Made by a program: the position numbers and the translations under genes. From NCBI GenBank assembly GCA_963665915.2, contig CAXXSG010000010.1, forward strand, positions 62,001 to 126,000: a stretch of DNA of 64,000 nucleotides. The letters run 5' to 3'. Below the pieces are notes generated by a model. That model saw only the letters and a program-made list of their open reading frames with translations, ran no database searches and had not been told where the DNA came from. The stretch comes from JAFGRU01 sp963665915. GTDB taxonomy: Bacteria > Desulfobacterota > Desulfuromonadia > Desulfuromonadales > JAAYDE01. How positions within the stretch are numbered: position 1 is the first letter of the stretch; every line of letters begins with the position of its first letter. Below, piece by piece: positions 8,786-17,209 of the stretch.

Positions 8786-9255
8786 GTTGCGGGTATGATG
8801 TCCACTGTCTGGTGCCGGAGCGAAAACTGATCCTGGGTGGGGTGGAGATAGATTTCGAACTCGGTCTTCTCGGCCATTCGGATGCCGATGTGTTGCTCCA
8901 TTCCATTTGCGATGCCATATTGGGGGCGTTGGGTGAAGGCGACCTGGGTCGGCATTTCCCCGATACCGATCCCGCCTATGCTGGAATATCCAGTCTTGAA
9001 ATATTTCAGCAGGTGCTTGGCCTGATGGCCGGGAGGGGTTATGAAGTGGGGAATATTGACGCCACCATCATCGCTCAGAGACCGAAACTGGCTCCTCATA
9101 TCCCGAAGATGAAAAAGAAGATTGCCAGGCATGGCAAATTCAATGAGGATTATCTCAACATTAAGGCAACTACAACAGAGAAACTTGGTTTTGAAGGACG
9201 CGGTGAGGGGATTGCCGCCCAAGCGGTGGTTTTGCTGCGAAGGGTCACGCTGTGA
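8776..9255 (+). CDS. ispF: 2-C-methyl-D-erythritol 2,4-cyclodiphosphate synthase
   Basis: IspF cyclises CDP-ME 2-phosphate to MEcPP, two steps after IspD. The 159-residue protein contains the metal-binding GYDVH motif near the N-terminus, the LGHSDADVLLHSICDA segment and GDLGRHFPDTDP, all typical. The start is TTG at 8776 with a strong AAAGGAGG at 8761-8768, inside the end of ispD. Its size matches the family. Confidence 0.96.
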   Translation: MRIGCGYDVHCLVPERKLILGGVEIDFELGLLGHSDADVLLHSICDAILGALGEGDLGRHFPDTDPAYAGISSLEIFQQVLGLMAGRGYEVGNIDATIIAQRPKLAPHIPKMKKKIARHGKFNEDYLNIKATTTEKLGFEGRGEGIAAQAVVLLRRVTL

Positions 9256-9343
9256 GCTAAAGCGACAAGGGAGGGTTTCCCCCTGAATTGGTGTAGAATG
9301 AAACCAAACCAATTGTTGGCGCCCGACGTGAATTTCTGTTAGT

Positions 9344-9372
9344 TTTACAAACTCATATTCAATCCTGATAAA
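9344..9372 (+). promoter_or_regulatory. Possible promoter of cysS
   Basis: TTTACA at 9344-9349 and GATAAA at 9367-9372 lie 17 bp apart in the 147-bp ispF-cysS gap, about 30 bp ahead of the cysS start. Both boxes deviate from consensus by one base. Confidence 0.4.
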
Positions 9373-9402
9373 AATACAGTATTGCAAGGAGATAAAGTTG
9401 CT

Positions 9403-10881
9403 ATGGCCTTGAGAGTTTACAACACCATGTCTGCCCGGAAAGAGGATTTCAGTCCCGTCGAGCCGGGGAAGGTCCGCCTCTATGTCTGTGGTATCACGGC
9501 ATATGATTACTGCCATATCGGGCACGCCCGGGCCAATATTGTTTTTGATGTGATTTCACGGTACTTCGGTTGGCTCGGTTATGATGTGAATTATGTACGC
9601 AACTTTACCGACATCGACGACAAGATCATCAACCGGGCCAATGAACTGGGTGTGGACAGCCGGGAACTGGCGGAAAAATTCATGCTCGCTTTCGAAGAGG
9701 ACATGCAGGCCCTCAATTGCGATACCCCGACTTTTCAGCCCAAGGCCACCGAAAATGTCAGCCAGATTATCGAGCTCATTCAGGGGTTGATTGGAAAAGG
9801 GCTGGCTTATGAAAGCGGCGGCGATGTCTATTACGCGGTGACGGAATTTTCCGAATATTTGAAGCTGAGCAAAAGGAACATGGATGAAATGATCGCGGGG
9901 GCTCGCATTGCTCCGGGCGAGCAAAAAAAGAACCCGATGGATTTTGCCCTCTGGAAGGCAGCCAAGCCGGGAGAGCCGCAGTGGGAATCTCCGTGGGGGC
10001 CGGGTCGGCCCGGTTGGCACATCGAATGCTCTGCCATGAGTATGCGCTACCTGGGCGAATCGATCGACATTCACGGCGGCGGAAAGGACCTTATCTTTCC
10101 CCATCATGAAAATGAGATCGCGCAGAGTGAAGGTGCTACGGGAAAGCCGTTTGCCCGCTACTGGATGCACAACGGTTTTGTCAACGTCGACCAGGAGAAG
10201 ATGAGCAAGTCGCTGGGGAATTTTTTCACTGTTCGCGAAATCCTGGAGAAATACGATCCCGAGGTTCTGCGCTTTTTCGTCCTTTCCGTCCATTACCGCT
10301 CACCCATCGATTTTTCCGAGAAAAATCTAGAGGATGCCCGTCATGGCCTGATCCGTTTTTATGAGGCGCTTAAGGCCATTGAAGAACTCCCGGCTCCTGA
10401 TTTGGGGACTGGAAAGGTTGCCGTTCCTATTTCTGGAGATGATGAAAAGGCCTGGGAGCCGGCCGCCAAAGCGCTGGAAAACTTTCGTGGGGCTATGAAT
10501 GACGATATTAACACTGCTCTTGCCCTGGGGAACCTGTTTGAAGCGGTTCGGGCTGTCAACCGTGTGATTGCGGAGAAAAAAGTCGAGGAAAATACAGAAT
10601 GGCTGAAGCGTCTGAAAACGATTCATGGGCAGATGCTGGAGGCCGGCGGGGTGCTCGGGTTGTTCCAGTCTCCGGCCGAAGCCTGGTTGAACCGCATGAA
10701 GATATCCGGCCTTGAGGAAGCAGGACTTTCCGCCGAAAAAATTGAGGCCTTTATCGAGGAGCGCAAAAATGCGCGTCAGGCCAAGGATTTTGCCCGGGCT
10801 GATGCCATTCGGGATGAATTGGCGGAAAAGGGGATTATTCTGCTCGACTCGCCTCAGGGTACGACCTGGAAAAAGAAATAA
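9403..10881 (+). CDS. cysS: Cysteine--tRNA ligase
   Basis: Class I aminoacyl-tRNA synthetase charging tRNA-Cys. The 492-residue protein shows the zinc cysteine in YVCGITAYD, the HIGH signature (CHIGHARANIVFD), the second zinc site (WHIECSAM and FPHHENEIAQSE), and the KMSKS loop (QEKMSKSLGN). The C-terminal helical domain is complete. The ATG at 9403 has AAGGAG 11 bases upstream; a TTG at 9382 is less convincing. The stop codon TAA at 10879-10881 is also the first three bases of the target duplication of the mobile element inserted directly downstream. Confidence 0.98.
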   Translation: MALRVYNTMSARKEDFSPVEPGKVRLYVCGITAYDYCHIGHARANIVFDVISRYFGWLGYDVNYVRNFTDIDDKIINRANELGVDSRELAEKFMLAFEEDMQALNCDTPTFQPKATENVSQIIELIQGLIGKGLAYESGGDVYYAVTEFSEYLKLSKRNMDEMIAGARIAPGEQKKNPMDFALWKAAKPGEPQWESPWGPGRPGWHIECSAMSMRYLGESIDIHGGGKDLIFPHHENEIAQSEGATGKPFARYWMHNGFVNVDQEKMSKSLGNFFTVREILEKYDPEVLRFFVLSVHYRSPIDFSEKNLEDARHGLIRFYEALKAIEELPAPDLGTGKVAVPISGDDEKAWEPAAKALENFRGAMNDDINTALALGNLFEAVRAVNRVIAEKKVEENTEWLKRLKTIHGQMLEAGGVLGLFQSPAEAWLNRMKISGLEEAGLSAEKIEAFIEERKNARQAKDFARADAIRDELAEKGIILLDSPQGTTWKKK

Positions 10882-10886
10882 ACTAT

Positions 10887-11209
10887 GTAGCTATTCAGTT
10901 CGTTGGCTGATGGACTCGCACCGCCCATGCCAAGGGCCGCATGAACCCATCCGTGGAGTTAGCCCGGACTATTCATGAAGACTTTTGCTGCAACCGCCAA
11001 TTGCACGCCATTTCAAGCCGTGTTCGCTCCTTGCTCTTCGACGTACCGCAAGTACGCTTGCAGAGCATGTCACTGCGCTTGGCTTGATCTGACGCACACT
11101 TGCCGATTTCGCGACAAAGCCCCATGAATCAACCGGGCTTGACTGTCGCCATCCGGGCGCCAGACACCCTTTCCATGGGTGCCACGAGTCCATTGTGCTG
11201 AACAGTTAC
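10887..11209. mobile_element. 323-bp non-autonomous (MITE-like) insertion with 8-bp target duplication
   Basis: The element is bounded by imperfect terminal inverted repeats GTAGCTATTCAG (10887-10898) and CTGAACAGTTAC (11198-11209), followed inward by a second inverted pair ATGGACTCG (10910-10918) and CGAGTCCAT (11185-11193). It is flanked by a perfect 8-bp direct repeat TAAACTAT at 10879-10886 and 11210-11217, the hallmark of transposition. No transposase frame lies inside. An 8-bp duplication and GTAA-like ends would fit IS66-family mobilisation, but that assignment is inference. It separates cysS from its probable terminator hairpin and carries another repeat (10959-11140) inside. Confidence 0.85.
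10959..11140 (+). repeat. Dispersed repeat, copy 1 (nested in the mobile element)
   Basis: This 182-bp stretch matches 49185-49392 along its length, sharing long identical blocks such as GCTCCTTGCTCTTCGAC, GCGCTTGGCTTGATCTGA and TTTCGCGACAAAGCC. Its ends are imperfect inverted repeats: AGCCCGGACTATTCATG on the left and CATGAATCAACCGGGCTT on the right. It appears to be an independent small palindromic-ended element inserted into, or captured by, the 323-bp element. No coding frame is evident. Confidence 0.85.
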
Positions 11210-11243
11210 TAAACTATAAGCATTCAGTAGTGAAAGATCATCG

Positions 11244-11269
11244 GATAAGGGGGCTTGAGCCCCCTTATC
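11244..11269 (+). terminator. Strong hairpin, probably the original cysS terminator
   Basis: GATAAGGGGGC at 11244-11254, loop TTGA, and GCCCCCTTATC at 11259-11269 form a perfect 11-bp stem. If the mobile element and one target copy are removed, this hairpin would lie roughly 30 bp after the cysS stop. No long T tract follows, and it is only 20 bp ahead of the uvrB start, so it could also affect uvrB expression. Confidence 0.55.
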
Positions 11270-11289
11270 TGTCTTCCGAGGCAATTACC

Positions 11290-13290
11290 ATGGCCCGTTT
11301 CAGCCTTTCCTCATCATTCAAGCCGCGCGGTGATCAGCCCCAGGCGATCAGCGAACTGGTTGCCGGGATTCGCCAGGAATGTCCTTATCAGGTTCTGCTG
11401 GGTGTAACCGGATCGGGGAAAACCTTTACCATGGCCAACGTGATCGCCGAAATCCAGCGGCCCGCTCTGGTTCTGGCCCACAATAAAACGCTGGCGGCCC
11501 AACTCTATGGCGAATTCAAGGAACTTTTCCCTGAAAATGCGGTGGAGTACTTTGTTTCCTATTACGATTACTACCAGCCCGAGGCCTATGTCCCTTCCTC
11601 CGATACCTATATCGAGAAGGACTCATCGATCAACGAGGAAATCGACAAGCTGCGTCACAGCGCTACCCGCAGCCTGCTCACGCGCCGGGATGTTATCATC
11701 GTTGCTTCGGTGTCGTGTATCTATGGCCTTGGCTCGCCTGAAGCCTATTACGGCATGTTGGTCAACCTCGAGGAGGGGATGGAAATGGAGCGCAATGATC
11801 TCCTCCGGAAACTGGTGGAAATTCAATATTCCCGCAACGATATCGACTTTCACCGCGGGACCTTCCGGGTGCGTGGCGATTCGGTTGAGATCTTTCCCGC
11901 CTACGAGGAAAAGCGTGCACTGCGCGTGGAGTTTTTCGGAGACGAGATCGAGAGCATCAAGGAAATCGAGCCGTTGCGTGGAAACGTCATCGACCGAATC
12001 CCCCGCACCGCCATTTTCCCGGCCAGCCATTATGTGGCGACCCGCCCCACGCTGGAAAAAGCGGTGCGGGAAATCAAGCAGGAACTCCAGGAGCGGGTCA
12101 ATGTTTTTGTCGATGCGAACCAGTTGGTCGAAGCACAGCGCCTGGAGCAGCGCACCATGTTCGATCTCGAAATGATGATTGAAATGGGGTACTGCCAGGG
12201 GATCGAGAACTACTCCCGCTACCTTGACGGTCGCCAAGCTGGAGAGCCGCCGGCAACACTGCTCGACTATTTTTCGGAGGACGCGCTTTTTTTTATCGAT
12301 GAAAGCCATGTTTCGGTTCCCCAGGTCGGAGGGATGTTTCGGGGTGATCGCGCCAGGAAGGAGACCCTGGTGAAATATGGTTTCCGACTCCCATCGGCGT
12401 TGGACAATCGTCCTTTGACCTTTGAGGAATTTGAGAAAAAAAGCTTACAGACGGTCTATGTTTCAGCCACGCCCGCCGATTTTGAACTTAAAAAATCGAC
12501 CGGTCTGGTGGTGGAGCAGCTCATCCGTCCCACCGGTCTTCTCGACCCAAAAATTGATATCCGTCCAGCTGGAAACCAGGTTGATGATCTGATCGGGGAA
12601 ATCTCTGCTGCAGTTGGGAAAAACGAGCGTGTGTTGGTGACTACCCTGACCAAGCGCATGGCCGAGGAGTTGACCTCTTATCTCCAGGAACTTGACATCA
12701 AAGCCCAGTATCTTCACTCGGATATTCATACCATGGAACGGGTGGAGCTGATCCGAGGTCTGCGCAAGGGGGAATTTGACGTGCTGGTGGGGGTCAACCT
12801 CCTTCGCGAGGGGCTTGACATCCCGGAGGTTTCTCTGGTGGCCATTCTCGACGCTGACAAGGAGGGTTTTCTGCGAAGTGAACGATCCCTGATCCAGACC
12901 TGCGGGCGGGCGTCACGGAATGTGGAGGGGCGGGTCATCATGTACGGGGATAAAATAACCGGCTCCATGCGCCGCTGTGTTGAAGAGACCGAGAGGCGGC
13001 GCAAGGCTCAGGAGGCCTACAACCAGGAGCACCGGATCACGCCTGAAACGATCAAAAAGTCGATGCGCAGTATTTTGGAAGATATCGCCCAGAAGGATTA
13101 CCTCGAACTGCCGCTGGTGGCAGAAGAGCAGACCCTATATCGTTCAAGTGACGAGCTGCGGGCGGAGATAGAAAAAACCCGCCGGCAGATGCTCAAGGAG
13201 GCAGAGTCTCTAAACTTTGAAAAAGCGGCGGAGTTGAGGGATCATATGCTCGAGTTGGAAAAGTTGGAATTGAGAATTAGAGAAAGTTAA
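11290..13290 (+). CDS. uvrB: UvrABC system protein B
   Basis: UvrB is the damage-verifying helicase-like subunit of nucleotide excision repair. The 666-residue protein has the Walker A loop GVTGSGKTFT, the beta-hairpin region YYDYYQPEAYVPSSDTYIEK used for damage probing, the Walker B-type FFIDESHV, helicase motifs of the second RecA domain (VGVNLLREGLDIPEVSLV, QTCGRASRN), and the C-terminal UVR motif (LNFEKAAELRDHMLELEKLE) that contacts UvrC. The ATG at 11290 was chosen over the open frame from 11179, which starts within the mobile element; GAGG lies eight bases ahead. Confidence 0.98.
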   Translation: MARFSLSSSFKPRGDQPQAISELVAGIRQECPYQVLLGVTGSGKTFTMANVIAEIQRPALVLAHNKTLAAQLYGEFKELFPENAVEYFVSYYDYYQPEAYVPSSDTYIEKDSSINEEIDKLRHSATRSLLTRRDVIIVASVSCIYGLGSPEAYYGMLVNLEEGMEMERNDLLRKLVEIQYSRNDIDFHRGTFRVRGDSVEIFPAYEEKRALRVEFFGDEIESIKEIEPLRGNVIDRIPRTAIFPASHYVATRPTLEKAVREIKQELQERVNVFVDANQLVEAQRLEQRTMFDLEMMIEMGYCQGIENYSRYLDGRQAGEPPATLLDYFSEDALFFIDESHVSVPQVGGMFRGDRARKETLVKYGFRLPSALDNRPLTFEEFEKKSLQTVYVSATPADFELKKSTGLVVEQLIRPTGLLDPKIDIRPAGNQVDDLIGEISAAVGKNERVLVTTLTKRMAEELTSYLQELDIKAQYLHSDIHTMERVELIRGLRKGEFDVLVGVNLLREGLDIPEVSLVAILDADKEGFLRSERSLIQTCGRASRNVEGRVIMYGDKITGSMRRCVEETERRRKAQEAYNQEHRITPETIKKSMRSILEDIAQKDYLELPLVAEEQTLYRSSDELRAEIEKTRRQMLKEAESLNFEKAAELRDHMLELEKLELRIRES

Positions 13291-13380
13291 AAAACTTTTT
13301 ATAATTCTTGTTTGTGGTACGTTTCTTGTTTGAACTCTGGTCAAATTTACTTATTAGAACCGGTTCCCAGATAATATCGG

Positions 13381-13860
13381 ATGACTTCAAATTTTTCCAA
13401 AAATGATAGCCTTGGGCCACGCCAGGGCGAAGACAGGCGCCTGAAGCACTGGCCTTCGCTGAGAAGGTTCCTTTTTGGAGGTCGCAGGGCGCAGGTTCGT
13501 CGGGATGAGGATCGAAAGCAGATTCGGTTTCTGGACCGCTATCCGGCGACAATTTTCGGCCCGGCACTTCTGATTCTTTTTCTCAGCGTTCTGGATGCCT
13601 TCCTGACCCTTTTCCTGGTGAACCACGGCGCTGTCGAAATCAATCCGGTCATGAATTTCTGCCTCAGCCACGGGCCGGTCTTTTTCATGGTCACCAAATA
13701 TCTGTTCACAGCTCTGGCCGTTATCCTCCTGGTGGTTTTCAACCACACGTTTCTGCATAATGCCAAAATTAATACCAGGATCATCGTCCCATTCGTCATC
13801 AGTGTTTTTGCTGCTGTGGTCTTATGGGAAATCTATCTGATCTGTCGGCATGTGGCCTGA
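13381..13860 (+). CDS. Small membrane protein with DUF5658-like domain
   Basis: A 159-residue protein with a basic soluble N-terminus of about 50 residues and three predicted membrane segments (about residues 60-80, 96-120 and 132-155). The segment SVLDAFLTLFLVNHGAVEINPVM, with conserved D, E and NP, resembles the DUF5658 family of unknown function. It lies 90 bp downstream of uvrB on the same strand with no clear ribosome site. No function can be assigned. Confidence 0.7.
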   Translation: MTSNFSKNDSLGPRQGEDRRLKHWPSLRRFLFGGRRAQVRRDEDRKQIRFLDRYPATIFGPALLILFLSVLDAFLTLFLVNHGAVEINPVMNFCLSHGPVFFMVTKYLFTALAVILLVVFNHTFLHNAKINTRIIVPFVISVFAAVVLWEIYLICRHVA

Positions 13861-14078
13861 GTTCCCTCGGTTACTCATACCTGTATCCGCGAGTTATGAC
13901 CGGGCAATAGCGCAAATCATTGTCCCGCCTAAGCATTCCAAAGATCACCGACGAACCTATGGGTGCGTCTCAGATTTTTGAAATACTTATTCAGGCCAAG
14001 CACTTTCACTCTTTTCCCGTCCCTAACCCACGGATTCAGGTAATACTTCCCACCTCATTCCTTCTTTAAAGAAAAAAC

Positions 14079-14104
14079 TAAAGAAAAATTAAGCCTGAGC
14101 CGAT
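14079..14104 (+). promoter_or_regulatory. Possible sigma-28 (FliA-type) promoter
   Basis: CTAAAG (TAAA at 14079-14082) and GCCGAT (14099-14104) resemble the flagellar sigma-28 boxes TAAA and GCCGATAA, here 16 bp apart rather than the usual 15. They lie 43 bp ahead of the gene at 14147. The rest of the 286-bp spacer from 13861 shows nothing recognisable. Confidence 0.35.
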
Positions 14105-14146
14105 GGGTTTTATTGAATTGGAAACCCGTTTTTTCAGGAGAACACA

Positions 14147-14605
14147 ATGCCGTCCATTGACAGCTTAGCCCCTTCTGCAGCGTTGTCGCTTCCCACGTCC
14201 AGATCCATGGCATATAAGGTGTCGGAGAGAGCGTCCGTTCCAGAAAAAAATTCACAACACAGCGACTCCCTTTGGCACAAATTGGGGCGGGAATATGATC
14301 TGCGTGACATCTCCCTTCAGGGGACCGCTCAACTGTCGCAGGAACTCTATGATGCCGGCGAGATTTCTCTCCTGGACCATGCTATTCTTTCTTTTGACCC
14401 CAATCGTCTCCCTTTGGTTGGCGATACCTTTTTGAGCGAAGCGAACAGTGCCGGCAATCATGATCTGATCGCGGACTTTTCAGCCCGGATTGAGTTGAAC
14501 CGACAGATGGGAGATGAAAAAAGCATGGCCAACAATGAGCGCGTTTTAGACGTTTTGCAACGTCTTGAACAGGCCAAAGCGGGACCTTTCAGCGCTATTG
14601 TATGA
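14147..14605 (+). CDS. Unknown protein behind a sigma-28-like promoter
   Basis: A 152-residue soluble protein with a Ser/Pro-rich, probably disordered N-terminus (about residues 1-40) followed by a helical part including YDLRDISLQGTAQLSQELYD and AGEISLLDHAILSF. No signal peptide or membrane segment is visible. The ATG at 14147 has CAGGAG six bases upstream. No family name can be given with confidence. The upstream promoter-like boxes hint at expression with motility genes, but no flagellar gene lies in this window. Confidence 0.75.
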   Translation: MPSIDSLAPSAALSLPTSRSMAYKVSERASVPEKNSQHSDSLWHKLGREYDLRDISLQGTAQLSQELYDAGEISLLDHAILSFDPNRLPLVGDTFLSEANSAGNHDLIADFSARIELNRQMGDEKSMANNERVLDVLQRLEQAKAGPFSAIV

Positions 14606-14636
14606 AAAAAAGGCGGGTGAAAAATTCAAAGTTGGG

Positions 14637-14987
14637 TCACCTGCCCCGGATCACCAGCGAGTCGCAATCCGGATTATCCAACAATTTTTTCCAGCCATCA
14701 CCCCTTATTCTGCCGATATACTCCACGGCCCACGCCGGTCTCTGACCGAAAAAAATACACACATACCGGCCATTCTTTGTGTAAGCAATCCCGCCTGGCG
14801 GGATCTCCGTCACTGGAGTATCTTCCCCGAGATCGATGCCGATGGAGCCGTAAAGCTCTCCACCCCATTGCACGAGGCTCACGCGATAGGGGAGGTGTTC
14901 CGCGAAATTTTCAGCGATGCCGGTATCGAAAAGCTCTGCGTCCAGGGCAAATGAGCCGAAATCGAGTACAATTTCCTTTTTTGCCAA
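14637..14987 (-). CDS. Cyclophilin-like fold protein (TM1367/DUF369 type)
   Basis: A 116-residue protein resembling the small cyclophilin-like family, with FAEHLPYRVSLVQWGGELYG and the conserved PGGIAYTKNGRYVCIFFGQRP block. Such proteins share the cyclophilin barrel, but prolyl isomerase activity is not established for them. The start is TTG at 14987, decided by AGGAGG (14994-14999 on the plus strand) six bases upstream; an ATG closer to that site is in another frame. The gene is convergent with the unknown gene at 14147 and lies 70 bp downstream of the livF remnant on the same strand. Confidence 0.75.
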   Translation of the reverse strand: MAKKEIVLDFGSFALDAELFDTGIAENFAEHLPYRVSLVQWGGELYGSIGIDLGEDTPVTEIPPGGIAYTKNGRYVCIFFGQRPAWAVEYIGRIRGDGWKKLLDNPDCDSLVIRGR

Positions 14988-15057
14988 GTCATGCCTCCTG
15001 CTTGCTTATATCCTCCCCTTTCTGAAGGATTGGTGACGGGCGTCGCGGTTGTTGGGA

Positions 15058-15426
15058 TCAGGCTCCCGGGTAACGGTTTTTTAAGGCATCGTTGTGGGCA
15101 ATGTCGGCTGTAGCACCGGACCACACCACGCACCCCTTTTCCATCACATAATGACGGTCGGCGAGCCGCATTAAGGCATCCAGGTTTTTGTCGATCAGGA
15201 GGATGCCCTGGCCATATTCCTTGAGCGTCGAGAGACCGCGCCAGATTTCTTTTCGCACCAGAGGCGCCAGCCCTTCCGCCGCTTCATGCAGAATCAGTAA
15301 TTTGGGGTTGGTCATCAGGGCGCGGACTACCGCCGGCATCTGCTGTTCTCCGCCGGACAGTTGATCACCATGATTATCCAGCCGTTTCGCAAGGCGGGGA
15401 AAAATGGAAAGAACCCCTTTAAGGGT
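15058..15426 (-). pseudogene. livF: livF remnant (branched-chain amino acid ABC transporter ATPase, 3' part)
   Basis: The frame encodes the C-terminal half of a LivF-type ATPase: FPRLAKRLDNHGDQLSGGEQQ contains the ABC signature, and ILLIDKNLDALMRLADRHYV matches the LivF C-terminus. The Walker A half is absent; an in-frame TAG at 15427-15429 precedes it. The Walker B/D-loop region reads LLILHEAAEGLAP where LLLLDEPSEGLAP is expected, so the essential aspartate is lost. Both truncation and point decay are visible. No other liv genes lie near. It is a pseudogene by sequence; residual translation is possible from internal starts. Confidence 0.8.
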
Positions 15427-15736
15427 CTAGGGTGCAATCTGTACGACCATCGGCATTATTTATCAGATGGTTCAAAAATGTTTGAGAGATAACATAAATG
15501 GGCGAATTTTGCGACGCAATACCTATAGAGTTTGAAATACACGTCAGCATGAATTTAACTTATTGACCTAAAAAGAAAATTGAATAAAAATTAAAGAATT
15601 ATGAAATTATTTTTCAGTGTGGCTCTGCTTTGAAGGCAGGACTGAGTTTCGGAGCATGATCGGCTCAGATGGCTTGTGGATCGATGGGTCGGCCTACAGC
15701 GATTTTTGATATTGACAATCAAATCCAGGGGGGGAG
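15427..15736. other. 310-bp AT-rich spacer ahead of the metzincin gene
   Basis: No coding frame or known RNA was seen. A weak promoter-like pair, TTGACC at 15563-15568 and TAAAAA at 15585-15590 (16-bp spacing), points toward the protease gene. A G-run (15728-15734) just before 15737 provides the ribosome site. Confidence 0.3.
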
Positions 15737-17098
15737 ATGAGAGTTCATTGGAAGGGAGCATTGGTTGGGATTGGAGTGATCCTTGTAGCATTGATGTTTG
15801 TTCCGCATTCGCATGCGGCAACCAAAAAAACCGAGAGAAACAAAGCAAACGCTGAAGCTTACTGCCGGGAGATGGCAGCGCAAGGAATACCCTGCAAGAT
15901 TTCGCCGACTACCGGTTGCGGGGTTGGCTGGACAAAAGCAAAAAGATTCAGAGACGGCGGTAATGCCTGGTATGCCTGTAAGAAAAATGACTATGGACAG
16001 GGTTCGGATGAAAACAAGCGCAAGGCGGAAGCGAAATGCGAAGAGTATCGCCGGAAATATGACGGGGACTGCAAAGTCGACAAAGGTTTGTGCCCAAGTG
16101 GATATAGAACCTACGCTGAATTCAAGAAAGGCGGAAGTAACTATCGTGCCTGTATAAAAAAAGATGAAAAAAAGGATCTGTACGAAAAACAGGCCCGGGA
16201 AAAGTGCCGGGAGTATGAAAGGCTCAATCCGGGGGCTGACTGCAAGATCAGCAAAAACCTGTGCCCCCCACGCTGGGAGGCGATAGGGCATTACCGTGGA
16301 CCCGGAGGCAGAAACTACAGTGCCTGCGTACCCAAGTGTCCCGAGTGGAAAATCAATATGGAGTTCATCATCGGCTGTAATGAGTGCGCCAGCTGGAACT
16401 CCAATGACTGCAAGCTCATTCGCCGCTGGCTTAATAATGAGATTAAAACGACCGAAATGATTTATGACACTCCGCCGGCCATGAAAATCAAACCGACCTT
16501 TATTTATAAAGCAAAAAAAGGCGGGAAAAATTTGAACAGCCTGTCTTTCAGGAACAACACTAACTACAGAAAATACATGGACAAAAATCTTGACCACGTA
16601 AGAGAGTGCGAAAAACGCTATACCCAGGGTAGCAATAAGGGAAAATGCCGAAAGCACTATATGACCCGTGGAAAAATGCGGGTTCTGGTGACCAATGAGC
16701 TAAAAGTTGATGGCCGGTCGATCGGCGGCAAATCGTACTTTCCCACACTTTATCGACGGCATGCGCCGATTCTGGTAAACCCGGGTAATCTCTCGAAAAT
16801 TGTGAACACGTGCTCCAACAAGGATCGAAGCGTGCTGGCCCATGAACTGGGCCATATGTTCAACCTCGAACATACATTCGCAAGGGATGTATGCAACGGC
16901 GATTATGCCAAGAGGGAAGGCTCCAGTTTGAGAAGCGACGGGAAAATGAACCTCATGGATTATGGGCTGCAGAAATCGGATGGCTGTTTCCGGGTACCTT
17001 TCCTGAACAAGTGCCAGAGAAACAAAGCGGCCCTGGAGCGGAGGCTGCACAGTTACAAATGTCGGGTGAATTACATGTTTATTAAAGGACTGCGCTGA
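15737..17098 (+). CDS. Secreted metzincin-like zinc protease with three cysteine repeats
   Basis: A 453-residue exported protein. A signal peptide ends near residue 27 (ALVGIGVILVALMFVPHSHA). Residues 43-197 hold three tandem repeats of about 58 residues with cysteines at 43/53/61/81, 101/112/119/139 and 157/169/176/197, each ending in a G-rich segment, an aromatic residue and AC. The catalytic domain carries HELGHMFNLEH (H369, E370, H373, H379) and, 28 residues on, NLMDYG with M407, matching the zinc motif and Met-turn of metzincins. Further cysteines are spread through the middle, so a disulfide-rich extracellular protein is likely. The nearest named family was not recognised; substrate is unknown. 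A good terminator follows at 17129. Confidence 0.85.
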   Translation: MRVHWKGALVGIGVILVALMFVPHSHAATKKTERNKANAEAYCREMAAQGIPCKISPTTGCGVGWTKAKRFRDGGNAWYACKKNDYGQGSDENKRKAEAKCEEYRRKYDGDCKVDKGLCPSGYRTYAEFKKGGSNYRACIKKDEKKDLYEKQAREKCREYERLNPGADCKISKNLCPPRWEAIGHYRGPGGRNYSACVPKCPEWKINMEFIIGCNECASWNSNDCKLIRRWLNNEIKTTEMIYDTPPAMKIKPTFIYKAKKGGKNLNSLSFRNNTNYRKYMDKNLDHVRECEKRYTQGSNKGKCRKHYMTRGKMRVLVTNELKVDGRSIGGKSYFPTLYRRHAPILVNPGNLSKIVNTCSNKDRSVLAHELGHMFNLEHTFARDVCNGDYAKREGSSLRSDGKMNLMDYGLQKSDGCFRVPFLNKCQRNKAALERRLHSYKCRVNYMFIKGLR

Positions 17099-17128
17099 TA
17101 CTTCTGGATTTTTCCAGGCGAGTTTAAC

Positions 17129-17165
17129 GGGGCCGGATTTTCATTTTCGGCCCCATCTTTTTTTT
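17129..17165 (+). terminator. Rho-independent terminator of the metzincin gene
   Basis: GGGGCCG at 17129-17135 pairs with CGGCCCC at 17148-17154 across a 12-nt loop, followed by ATC and a run of nine T ending at 17165. It lies 30 bp after the protease stop. Confidence 0.85.
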
Positions 17166-17209
17166 AGTCAAGCCACTATTGTGGATATGGTTTAAGAGGA
17201 GCGACCTCT

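Noticed and set aside
8692..9525. Long minus-strand open frame (277 codons) across ispF
   Set aside because: Runs antisense to clearly recognised ispF and cysS starts, has no family features and lacks a ribosome site; it is a shadow of codon bias.
9556..10293. Minus-strand open frame (245 codons) inside cysS
   Set aside because: Fully antisense to conserved synthetase motifs; no recognisable protein.
15719..16657. Minus-strand open frame (312 codons) opposite the metzincin gene
   Set aside because: The plus strand has a signal peptide, regular cysteine repeats and a zinc motif; the minus frame has none and lacks a start site.
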